Shown piece by piece: positions 17,877 through 30,100 of a stretch of 50,784 bases of DNA. Both the position numbers and the translations under genes were made by a program. The DNA comes from Nemertoderma westbladi. Lineage: Eukaryota > Xenacoelomorpha > Nemertodermatida > Nemertodermatidae. Under the pieces are notes generated by a model. It did no database searches and was not told the DNA's origin. It saw nothing but the letters and a program-made list of their open reading frames with translations. The stretch spans positions 1 to 50,784 of the forward strand of contig JAUCBJ010001918.1 in NCBI GenBank assembly GCA_032718475.1, in the 5' to 3' direction. Within the stretch, counting starts at the first letter, position 1, and every line of letters starts with the position of its first letter.

Positions 17877-18131
17877 CCGCAAATCTCAAGGTACAGAGAA
17901 CGGTATAGACTAGTTTATGTTGACAACTAGATCCTGTGCGGCGGAGACAACCGGGTGGTTCTCATTATCCGTATCTCAACCGGGTGGTACCAACTGGTTC
18001 GTTATAGTCATTTATCTTGGATTCAACAAATTTATTAATATATTTTACTAATAATATATTCCGTCTCAAAAATATTTAAGTCTCAAAATATATTTATTTA
18101 TTTTTGACGTATCTTTGGATAATCGGGGTAT
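17877..18131. other. Intergenic or 3' UTR sequence between TRMT1 and array B
   Basis: AT-rich, with the repeated word 'accgggtggt' at about 17949 and 17979. It would hold the TRMT1 3' UTR and the converging 3' UTR of the minus-strand gene proposed for the right part of the window. Confidence 0.4.
18093..18102 (-). terminator. Possible polyadenylation signal (overlapping AATAAA)
   Basis: Two overlapping AATAAA hexamers on the minus strand (complement of 18097-18102 and 18093-18098), 30-40 bases past the proposed stop at 18132. AATAAA occurs by chance in AT-rich DNA, so support is contextual only. Confidence 0.35.
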
Positions 18132-18176
18132 TTATGTATTTGTGGATGAGATCAACATTAACGTTTGGTTGATGTG
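18132..18176 (-). CDS. Tentative terminal exon of the satellite-intron gene
   Basis: After array B on the minus strand, an acceptor (cgcattttag) opens phase 0 for HINQTLMLISSTNT and a TAA at 18134-18132, with AATAAA shortly after. The pyrimidine tract is poor and the peptide is short, so chance is a serious alternative. Confidence 0.25.
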   Translation of the reverse strand, partial: HINQTLMLISSTNT

Positions 18177-21100
18177 CTAAAATGCGAGCTTTTAGTTTTA
18201 TTCTTAAATTGTTAAATTTTGGACAGAAAATATCCCATAAATAATATATAAATAATAACGCTAATAGTGACTACCTTAGAGCTACATCATGCTACATGCT
18301 CTGCTAATAGTGACTACCTTAGAGCTACATCATGCTACATGCTCTGCTAATAGTGACTACCTTAAAGCTACACCATGCTACATGCTCTGCTAATAGAGAC
18401 TACCTTAGAGCTCCATCATGCTACATGCTCTGCTAATAGAGACTACCTTAGAGCTACATCATGCTACATGCTCTGCTAATAGTGACTACCTTAGAGCTAC
18501 ATCATGCTACGTTCTCTGCTAATAGTGACTACCTTAGAGCTACATCATGCTACATGCTCTGCTAATAGTGACTACCTTAGAGCTACATCATGCTACATGC
18601 TCTGCTAATAGTGACTACCTTAAAGCTACACCATGCTACATGCTCTGCTAATAGAGACTACCTTAGAGCTCCATCATGCTACATGCTCTGCTAATAGAGA
18701 CTACCTTAGAGCTACATCATGCTACATGCTCTGCTAATAGAGACTACCTTAGAGCTCCATCATGCTACATGCTCTGCTAATTGAGACTACCTTAGGGCTA
18801 CATCATGCTACATGCTCTGCTAATAGTGAGTACCTTAGAGTAGAGCTACATCATGCTACATTCTCTGCTAATAGAGACTACCTTAGAGCTCCATCATGCT
18901 ACATTATCTGCTAATAGTGACTACCTTAGAGCTACATCATGCTACATGCTCTGCTAATAGTGAGTACCTTAGAGTAGAGCTACATCATGCTACATTCTCT
19001 GCTAATAGTGACTACCTTAGAGCTACATCATGCTACATTATCTGCTAATAGTGACTACCTTAGAGCTACATCATGCTACATGCTCTGCTAATAGTGACTA
19101 CCTTAGAGCTACATCATGCTACATGCTCTGCTAATAGTGACTACCTTAGAGCTACATCATGCTACATGCTCTGCTAATAGAGACTACGTTAGAGCTACAT
19201 CATGCTACATGCTCTGCTAATAGTGAGTACCTTAGAGTAGAGCTACATCATGCTACATTATCTGCTAATAGTGACTACCTTAGAGCTACATCATGCTACA
19301 TTATCTGCTAATAGTGACTACCTTAGAGCTACATCATGCTACATGCTCTGCTAATAGTGACTACCTTAGAGCTACATCATGCTACATGCTCTGCTAATAG
19401 TGACTACCTTAGAGCTACATCATGCTACATGCTCTGCTAATAGTGACTACCTTAGAGCTTCATCATGCTACATGCTCTGCTAATAGTGACTACCTTAGAG
19501 CTACATCATGCTACATGCTCTGCTAATAGTGACTACCTTAGAGCTACATCATGCTACGTGCTCTGCTAATAGTGAGTACCTTAGAGTAGAGCTACATCAT
19601 GCTACATTATCTGCTAATAGTGACTACCTTAGAGCTACATCATGCTACATTATCTGCTAATAATGACTACCTTAGAGCTACATCATGCTACATGCTCTGC
19701 TAATAGTGACTACCTTAGAGCTACATCATGCTACATGCTCTGCTAATAGTGACTACCTTAGAGCTACATCATGCTACATGCTCTGCTAATAGTGACTACC
19801 TTAGAGCTTCATCATGCTACATGCTCTGCTAATAGTGACTACCTTAGAGCTACATCATGCTACATGCTCTGCTAATAGTGACTACCTTAGAGCTACATCA
19901 TGCTACGTGCTCTGCTAATAGTGAGTACCTTAGAGTAGAGCTACATCATGCTACATTATCTGCTAATAGTGACTACCTTAGAGCTACATCATGCTACATT
20001 ATCTGCTAATAATGACTACCTTAGAGCTACATCATGCTACATGCTCTGCTAATAGAGACTATACCTTAGAGCTACATCATGCTACATGCTCTACTAATAG
20101 TGAGTACCTTAGAGCTACATCATGCTACTTGCTCTGCTAATAGAGACTACCTTAGAGTAGAGCTACCTTAGAGCTACATCATGCTACATGCTCTACTAAT
20201 AGTGAGTACCTTAGAGCTACATCATGCTACATGCTCTGCTAATAGTGAGTACCTTAGAGCTACATCATGCTACATGCTGTGCTAATAGTGACTACCTTAG
20301 AGTAGAGCTACCTTAGAGCTACATCATGCTACATGCTCTACTAATAGTGAGTACCTTAGAGCTACATCATGCTACATGCTCTGTCTGCAAATAGTGAGTA
20401 CCTTAGAGCTACATCATGCTACATGCTGTGCTAATAGTGACTACCTTAGAGCTACATCATGCTACATGCTCTGCTAATAGTGAGTACCTTAGAGTAGAGC
20501 TACATCATGCTACATGCTCTGCTAATAGTGACTACCTTAGTGCTGCATCATGCTACATGCTCTGCTAATAGTGAGTACCTTAGAGTAGAGCTACATCATG
20601 CTACATGCTCTGCTAATAGTGACTACCTTAGAGCTACATCATGCTACATTCTCTGCTAATAGTGACTACCTTGGAGCTACATCATGCTACATGCTCTGCT
20701 AATAGAGACTACCTTAGAGCTACATCATGCTACATGCTCTGCTAATAGTGAGTACCTTAGTGCTACATCATGCTACATGCTCTGCTAATAGTGACTACCT
20801 TACGGCTACATCATGCTACATGCTCTGCTAATAGTGACTACCTTAGAGCTACATCATGCTACATGCTCTGCTAATAGTGACTACCTTAGAGCTACATCAT
20901 GCTACATGCTCTGCTAATAGTGAGTACCTTAGAGCTACATCATGCTACATAGTGAGCACCTTAGAGTAGAGCTACATCATGCTACATTCTCTGCTAATAG
21001 TGACTACCTTAGAGCTACATCATGCTACATGCTTTGCTAATAGTGACTACCTTAGAGCTAAATCATGCTACATGCTCTGCTGATAGTGAGTACCTTAGAG

Positions 21101-24100
21101 TAGAGCTACATCATGCTACATGCTCTGCTGATAGTGAGTACCTTAGAGCTACATCATGCTACATGCTCTGCTAATAGTGACTACCTTAGTGCTACATCAT
21201 GCTACATGCTCTGCTAATAGTGACTACCTTAGTGCTACATCATGCTACATTCTCTGCTAATAGTGACTACCTTAGAGCTACATCATGCTACATGCTCTGC
21301 TAATAGTGACTACCTTAGAGCTACATCATGCTACATGCTCTGCTAATAGTGACTACCTTAGAGCTACATCATGCTACGTGCTCTGCTGATAGTGAGTACC
21401 TTAGAGTATAGCTACATCATGCTACATGCTCAGCTAATAGTGACTACCTTAGAGCTACATCATGCTACATGCTCTGCTAATAGTGACTACCTTAGAGCTA
21501 CATCATGCTACATGCTCTGCAAATAGTGACTACCTTAGAGCTACATCATGCTACATGCTCTGCTGATAGTGAGTACCTTAGAGTAGAGCTACATCATGCT
21601 ACATGCTCTGCTAATAGTGACTACCTTAGAGCTACATCATGCTACATGCTCTGTTAATAGTGACTACCTTAGAGCTACATCATGCTACATGCTCTGCTAA
21701 TAGTGACTACCTTAGAGCTACATCATGCTACATGCTCTGCTAATAGTGACTACCTTAGAGCTACATCATGCTACATGCTCTGCTGATAGTGAGTACCTTA
21801 GAGTAGAGCTACATCATGCTACATGCTCTGCTAATAGTGACTACCTTAGAGCTATATCATGCTACATGCTCTGTTAATAGTGACTACCTTAGAGCTACAT
21901 CATGCTACATGCTCTGCTAATAGTGAGTACCTTAGAGTAGAGCTACATCATGCTACATGCTCTGCTAATAGTGAGTACCTTAGAGTAGAGCTACATCATG
22001 CTACATGCTCTGCTAATAGTGACTACCTTAGAGCTACATCATGCTACATGATCTGCTAATAGTGACTACCTTAGAGCTACATCATGCTACATGCTCTGCT
22101 AATAGAGACTACCTTAGAGCTACATCATGCTACATGCTCTGCTAATAGAGACTACCTTAGAGTAGAGCTACACCATGCTACATGCTCTGCTAATAGTGAG
22201 TACCTTAGAGTAGAGCTACATCATGCTACATGCTCTGCTAATAGTGACTACCTTAGAGCTACATCATGCTACATGCTCTGCTAATAGTGACTACCTTAGT
22301 GCTACATCATGCTACATGCTCTGCTAATAGTGACTACCATAGAGCTACATCATGCTACATGCTCTGCTAATAGTGACTACCTTAGAGCTACATCATGCTA
22401 CGTGCTCTGCTGATAGTGAGTACCTTAGAGCTACATCATGCTACATGCTCTGCTAATAGTGAGTACGTTAGAGTAGAGCTACATCATGCTACATGCTCTG
22501 CTAATAGAGAATATACCTTAGAGCTACATCATGCTACACGCTTTGATAATAGTGACTACCTTAGAGCTACATCATGCTACATGATCTGCTAATAGAGACT
22601 ACCTTAGAGTAGAGCTACACCATGCCACATGCTCTGCTAATAGTGAGTACCTTAGAGTAGAGCTACATCATGCTACATGCTCTGCTAATAGTGACTACCT
22701 TAGAGCTACATCATGCTACATGCTCTGCTAATAGTGACTACCTTAGAGCTACATCATGCTACATGCTCTGCTGATAGTGAGTACCTTAGAGTAGAGCTAC
22801 ATCATGCTACATGCTCTGCTAATAGTGACTACCTTAGAGCTACATCATGCTACATGCTCTGCTAATAGAGACTACCTTAGAGTAGAGCTACACCATGCTA
22901 CATGCTCTGCTAATAGTGAGTACCTTAGAGTAGAGCTACATCATGCTACATGCTCTGCTAATAGTGACTACCTTAGAGCTACATCATGCTACATGCTCTG
23001 CTAATAGTGACTACCTTAGAGCTACATCATGCTACATGCTCTGCTAATAGTGACTACCTTATATCTATATCCTCTACTTTGCGGCGGTTTTTCATAAACA
23101 TTCGATGGCTGCAGGCAATCAATAGAATTAATATAATTAATATCAGCAAAATTTACAACAAAATAATAATAGAATAGATCAATGCTTGTAAATGTATTCC
23201 AATTGAAAGTTAACATTGTTGAATGATTATGCAGATCAGATACAGCATAGAGATCCTATAGATTGAGTTGATCGCTGATCGGTTGGTAGCATTTTATTAC
23301 TATTTATTGCAAAATAATGTAATAAATAGTAATAAAATTACTTTATTTGCTACCTTAACTTTATAGCGGCGACGACGTATTGTCGACTTGCTATAAAACA
23401 ATGCGAGCGCGATTCAAACAAACAGTGTCCAATAAATGCCTTAATCATAATGGGTAAAATAACTAGCTCCATAATATTCATGCCAAATATTATTATGATT
23501 ACAACAAATATTTTTGTAAGTTTTACGAAATTACAAGAACGTACTCGTACTCTGTAGTTATGAGATTTCCATCACCCACCTTTACCTTTCAGGCTATTTT
23601 CTGCTGTTTGTCCTTTGGAATTGCTTTTACTCACCTTTCACTTGGCTGCTTTCTGCTGTTTGTCCGTTGGAATTGCTTTGACTCACCTTCCCTCTCGGCT
23701 GCTTTCTGCTGTTTGTCCTTTAGAATTGCTTTGACTCACCTCCGCACTCGGCTGCTTTCTGCTGTTTGTCCGTTGGAATTGCTTTGACTCACCTTTCACT
23801 TGGCTGCTTTCTGCTGTTTGTCCGTTGGAATTACTTTTACTCAGCTTTCCCTTGGCTGCTTTCTGCTGTTTGTCCGTTGGAATTGCTTTGACTCACCTTC
23901 CCTTTCGGCTGCTTTCTGCTGTTTGTCCGTTGGAATTGCTTTGAATCACCTTCCCTTTCGGCTGCTTTCTGCTGTTTGTCCGTTGGAATTGCTTTGACTC
24001 ACCTTTCCCTTGGCTGCTTTCTGCTGTTTGTCCTTTGGAATTGCTTTGACTCACCTTCCCTCTCGTCTACTTTCTTCTGTTTGTCCGTTGGAATTGCTTT

Positions 24101-27100
24101 GACCCACCTTCCCTCTCGGCGGCTTTATGCTGTTTGTCCGTTGGAATTGCTTTGACTCACCTTCCCTCTCGTCTACTTTCTTCTGTTTGTCCGTTGGAAT
24201 TGCTTTGACCCACCTTCCCCTTGGCTGCTTTCTGCTGTTTGTCCGTTGGAATTGCTTTGACTCACCTTCCCTCTCGTCTACTTTCTTCTGTTTGTCCGTT
24301 GGAATTGCTTTGACCCACCTTCCCTCTCGGCGGCTTTATGCTGTTTGTCCGTTGGAATTGCTTTGTCTCACCTTCCCTCTCGGCTGCTTTCTGCTGTTTG
24401 TCCGTTGGAATTGCTTTGACTCACCTTCCCTCTCGGCTGCTTTCTGCTGTTTGTCCGTTGGAATTGCTTTTACTCACCTTCCCTCTCGGCTGCTTTCTGC
24501 TGTTTGTCCGTTGGAATTGCTTTGAATCACCTTCCCTTTCGGCTGCTTTCTGCTGTTTGTCCTTTGGAATTGCTTTGACTCACCTTCCCTCTCGTCTACT
24601 TTCTGCTGTTTGTTCGTTGGAATTGCTTTGACTCACCTTTCCCTTGGCTGCTTTCTGCTGTTTGTCCGTTGGAATTGCTTTGTCTCACCTTCCCTCTCGG
24701 CTGCTTTCTGCTGTTTGTCCGTTGGAATTGCTTTGACTCACCTTCCCTCTCGTCTACTTTCTGCTGTTTGTTCGTTGGAATTGCTTTGACTCACCTTTCC
24801 CTTGGCTGCTTTCTGCTGTTTGTCCGTTGGAATTGCTTTGACTCACCTTCCCTCTCGTCTACTTTCTGCTGTTTGTCCGTTGGAATTGCTTTGTCTCACC
24901 TTCCCTCTCGGCTGCTTTCTGCTGTTTGTCCGTTGGAATTGCTTTGACTCACCTTCCCTCTCGTCTACTTTCTGCTGTTTGTCCGTTGGAATTGCTTTGA
25001 CTCACCTTCCCTCTCGTCTACTTTCTGCTGTTTGTCCGTTGGAATTGCTTTGACCCACCTTCCCCTTGGCTGCTTTCTGCTGTTTGTCCGTTGGAATTGC
25101 TTTGACTCACCATCCCTCTCGGCTGCTTTCTGCTGTTTGTCCGTTGGAATTGCTTTGACTCACCTTCCCTCTCGGCTGCTTTCTGCTGTTTGTCCGTTGG
25201 AATTGCTTTTACTCACCTTCCCTCTCGGCTGCTTTCTGCTGTTTGTCCGTTGGAATTGCTTTGACTCGCCTTTCCACTTGCCCACTTTCTGCTGTTTGTC
25301 CTTTGGAATTGCTTTGACTCACCTTCCCTCTCGTCTACTTTCTGCTGTTTGTTCGTTGGAATTGCTTTGACTCACCTTTCCCTTGGCTGCTTTCTGCTGT
25401 TTGTCCGTTGGAATTGCTTTGACTCACCTTCCCTCTCGGCTGCTTTCTGCTGTTTGTCCGTTGGAATTGCTTTGACTCACCTTCCCTCTCGTCTACTTTC
25501 TGCTGTTTGTCCGTTGGAATTGCTTCGACTCACCTTCCCCTCGGCTACTTTCTGCTGTTTGTCCGTTGGAATTGCTTTGACTCACCTTCCCTCTCGTCTA
25601 CTTTCTGCTGTTTGTCCGTTGGAATTGCTTTGACTCAGCTTTTCCTTGGCTGCTTTCTGCTGTTTGTCCTTTGGAATTGCTTTGACGCACCTTCCCTCTC
25701 GTCTACTTTCTGCTGTTTGTTCGTTGGAATTGCTTTGACTCACCTTCCCTCTCGTCTACTTTCTGCTGTTTGTCCGTTGGAATTGCTTTGACTCACCTTT
25801 CCCTTGGCTGCTTTCTGTTGTTTGTCCGTTGGAATTGCTTTGACTCACCTTCCCCTAGGCGGCTTTGTCCGTTGGAATTGCTTTGACTCACCTTCCCTCT
25901 CGTCTACTTTCTGCTGTTTGTCCGTTGGAATTGCTTTGACTCACCTTCCCTCTCGTCTACTTTCTGCTGTTTGTCCGTTGGAATTGCTTTGACTCACCTT
26001 TCCCTTGGCTGCTTTCTGTTGTTTGTCCGTTGGAATTGCTTTGACTCACCTTCCCCTAGGCGGCTTTGTCCGTTGGAATTGCTTTGACTCACCTTCCCTC
26101 TCGTCTACTTTCTGCTGTTTGTCCGTTGGAATTGCTTTGACTCAGCTTTTCCTTGGCTGCTTTCTGCTGTTTGTCCTTTGGAATTGCTTTGACTCACCTT
26201 CCCTCTCGTCTACTTTCTGCTGTTTGTTCGTTGGAATTGCTTTGACTCACCTTCCCTCTCGTCTACTTTCTGCTGTTTGTCCGTTGGAATTGCTTTGACT
26301 CACCTTTCCCTTGGCTGCTTTCTGTTGTTTGTCCGTTGGAATTGCTTTGACTCACCTTCCCCTAGGCGGCTTTGTCCGTTGGAATTGCTTTGACTCACCT
26401 TCCCTCTCGTCTACTTTCTGCTGTTTGTCCGTTGGAATTGCCTACTTTCTGCTGTTTGTCCGTTGGAATTGCTTTGACTCACCTTCCCTTTCGGCTGCTT
26501 TCTGCTGTTTGTCCGTTGGAATTGCTTTGACTCAGCTTTTCCTTGGCTGCTTTCTGCTGTTTGTACGTTGGAATTGCTTTGACTCACCTTTCCCTTGGCT
26601 GCTTTCTGCTGTTTGTCCTTTGGAATTGCTTTGACTCACCTTCCCTCTCGTCTACTTTCTGCTGTTTGTCCCTTCCCTCTCGTCTACTTTCTGCTGTTTG
26701 TCCGTTGGAATTGCTTTGACTCACCTTTCCCTTGGCTGCTTTCTGTTGTTTGTCCGTTGGAATTGCTTTGACTCACCTTCCCCTAGGCGGCTTTGTCCGT
26801 TGGAATTGCTTTGACTCACCTTCCCTCTCGTCTACTTTCTGCTGTTTGTCCGTTGGAATTGCTTTGACTCAGCTTTTCCTTGGCTGCTTTCTGCTGTTTG
26901 TCCGTTGAAATTACTTTGACTCACCTTTCCCTTGGCTGCTTTCTGTTGTTTGTCCGTTGGAATTGTTTTGACTCACCTTCCCCTAGGCGGCTTTGTCCGT
27001 TGGAATTGCTTTGACTCACCTTTCCCTTGGTTGCTTTCTGCTGTTTGTCCGTTGGAATTGCTTTGACTCACCTTTCCCTTGGCTGCTTTCTGCTGTTTGT

Positions 27101-30100
27101 CCTTTAGAATTGCTTTGACTCACCTTCCCTCTCGTCTACTTTCAGATGTTTGTCCGTTGGAATTGCTTTGACTCACCTTCCCACTCGGCTGCTTTCTGCT
27201 GTTTGTCCGTTGGAATTGCTTTGATTCACCTTCCCTCTCGGCGGCTTTATGCTGTTTGTCCGTTGGAATTGCTTTGACTCACCTTCCCTCTCGGCTGCTT
27301 TCTGCTGTTTGTCCGTTGGAATTGCTTTGACTCGCCTTTCCACTTGCCCACTTTCTGCTGTTTGTCCGTTGGAATTGCTTTGACTCACCTTCCCTCTCGT
27401 CTACTTTCTTCTGTTTGTCCGTTGGAATTGCTTTGACCCACCTTCCCTCTCGGCGGCTTTATGCTGTTTGTCCGTTGGAATTGCTTTGACTCACCTTCCC
27501 TCTCGTCTACTTTCTTCTGTTTGTCCGTTGGAATTGCTTCGACTCACCTTCCCCTTGGCTGCTTTCTGCTGTTTGTCCATTGGAATTGCTTTGACTCACC
27601 TTCCCCTAGGCAGCTTTGTCCGTTGGAATTGCTTTGACTCACCTTCCCTCTCGTCTACTTTCTTCTGTTTGTCCGTTGGAATTGCTTTGACTCGCCTTTC
27701 CACTTGCCCACTTTCTGCTGTTTGTCCGTTGGAATTGCTTTGACTCACCTTCCCTCTCGTCTACTTTCTTCTGTTTGTCCGTTGGAATTGCTTTGACCCA
27801 CCTTCCCTCTCGGCGGCTTTATGCTGTTTGTCCGTTGGAATTGCTTTGACTCACCTTCCCTCTCGTCTACTTTCTTCTGTTTGTCCGTTGGAATTGCTTT
27901 GCCTCACCTTTCCTCTCGTCTACTTTCTGCTGTTTGTCCGTTGGAATTCCATTGACTCACCTTCCCCTAGGCAGCTTTGTCCGTAGGAATTGCTTTGACT
28001 CACCTTCCTTCTCGTCTACGTTCTGCTGTTTGTCCGTTGGAATTGCTTTGACTCACCTTTCCCTTGGCTGCTTTCTGCTGTTTGTCCGTTGGAATTGCTT
28101 TGACTCACCTTTCCTCTCGTCTACTTTCTGCTGTTTGTCCGTTGGAATTCCATTGACTCACCTTCCCCTAGGCAGCTTTGTCCGTTGGAATTGCTTTGAC
28201 TCACCTTTCCCTTGGCTGCTTTCTGTTGTTTGTCCGTTGGAATTGCTTTGACTCGCCTTTCCCTTGGCTGCTTTATGTTGTTTGTCCGTAGGAATTGCTT
28301 TGACTCACCTTTCCCTTGGCTGCTTTCTGTTGTTTGTCCGTAGGAATTGCTTTGACTCACCTTTCCCTTGGCTGCTTTCTGCTGTTTGTCCGTTGGAATT
28401 GCTTTGACTCACCTTCCCTCTCGGCTGCTTTATGCTGTTTGTCCGTTGGAATTGCTTTGACTCACCTTCCCACTCGGCTGCTTTCTGCTGTTTGTCCGTT
28501 GGAATTGCTTTGATTCACCTTCCCCTTGGTTGCTTTCTGCTGTTTGTCCTTTGGAATTGCTTTTACTCACCTTTCCCTTGGCTGCTTTCTGCTGTTTGTC
28601 CGTTGGAATTGCTTTGACTCACCTTCCCTCTCGGCTGCTTTATGCTGTTTGTCCGTTGGAATTGCTTTGACTCACCTTTCCCTTGGCTGCTTTCTGCTGT
28701 TTGTCCGTTGAAATTGCTTTTACTCACCTTTCACTTGGCTGCTTTCTGCTGTTTGTCCGTTGGAATTGCTTTGACTCACCTTCCCCCTCGGCTGCTTTCT
28801 GCTGTTTGTCCGTTGGAATTGCTTTGACTCACCTTCCCTCTCGGCGGCTTTATGCTGTTTGTCCGTTGGAATTGCTTTTACTCACCTTCCCCCTCGGCTG
28901 CTTTTTGCTGTTTGTCCTTTGGAATTGCTTTGACTCACCTTCCCACTCGGCTGCTTTCTGCTGTTTGTCCGTTGGAATTGCTTTGATTCACCTTCCCTCT
29001 CGGCGGCTTTATGCTGTTTGTCCGTTGGAATTGCTTTGACTCACCTTCCCTCTCGGCTGCTTTCTGCTGTTTGTCCGTTGGAATTGCTTTGACTCGCCTT
29101 TCCACTTGCCCACTTTCTGCTGTTTGTCCGTTGGAATTGCTTTGACCCACCTTCCCTCTCGGCGGCTTTATGCTGTTTGTCCGTTGGAATTGCTTTGACT
29201 CACCTTCCCTCTCGTCTACTTTCTTCTGTTTGTCCGTTGGAATTGCTTCGACTCACCTTCCCCTTGGCTGCTTTCTGCTGTTTGTCCATTGGAATTGCTT
29301 TGACTCACCTTCCCCTAGGCAGCTTTGTCCGTTGGAATTGCTTTGACTCACCTTTCCCTTGGCTGCTTTCTGCTGTTTGTCCGTTGGAATTGCTTTGACT
29401 CACCTTCCCCTAGGCAGCTTTGTCCGTTGGAATTGCTTTGACTCACCTTTCCCTTGGCTGCTTTCTGTTGTTTGTCCGTTGGAATTGCTTTGACTCGCCT
29501 TTCCCTTGGCTGCTTTCTGTTGTTTGTCCGTTGGAATTGCTTTGACTCACCTTTCCCTTGGCTGCTTTCTGTTGTTTGTCCGTTGGAATTGCTTTGACTC
29601 ACCTTTCCTCTCGTCTACTTTCTGCTGTTTGTCCGTTGGAATTCCATTGACTCACCTTCCCCTAGGCAGCTTTGTCCGTTGGAATTGCTTTGACTCACCT
29701 TTCCCTTGGCTGCTTTCTGTTGTTTGTCCGTTGGAATTGCTTTGACTCGCCTTTCCCTTGGCTGCTTTCTGTTGTTTGTCCGTTGGAATTGCTTTGACTC
29801 ACCTTTCCCTTGGCTGCTTTCTGTTGTTTGTCCGTTGGAATTGCTTTGACTCACCTTTCCTCTCGTCTACTTTCTGCTGTTTGTCCGTTGGAATTCCATT
29901 GACTCACCTTCCCCTAGGCAGCTTTGTCCGTTGGAATTGCTTTGACTCACCTTCCCCCTCGGCTGCTTTCTGCTGTTTGTCCTTTGGAATTGCTTTGACT
30001 CACCTTCCCACTCGGCTGCTTTCTGCTGTTTGTCCGTTGGAATTGCTTTGATTCACCTTCCCCCTCGGCTGCTTTCTGCTGTTTGTCCTTTGGAATTGCT

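Noticed and set aside
16191-17882. Long minus-strand and alternative-frame openings over TRMT1
   Set aside because: Shadows of a GC-rich coding region; the plus-strand frame has clear TRMT1 homology throughout.
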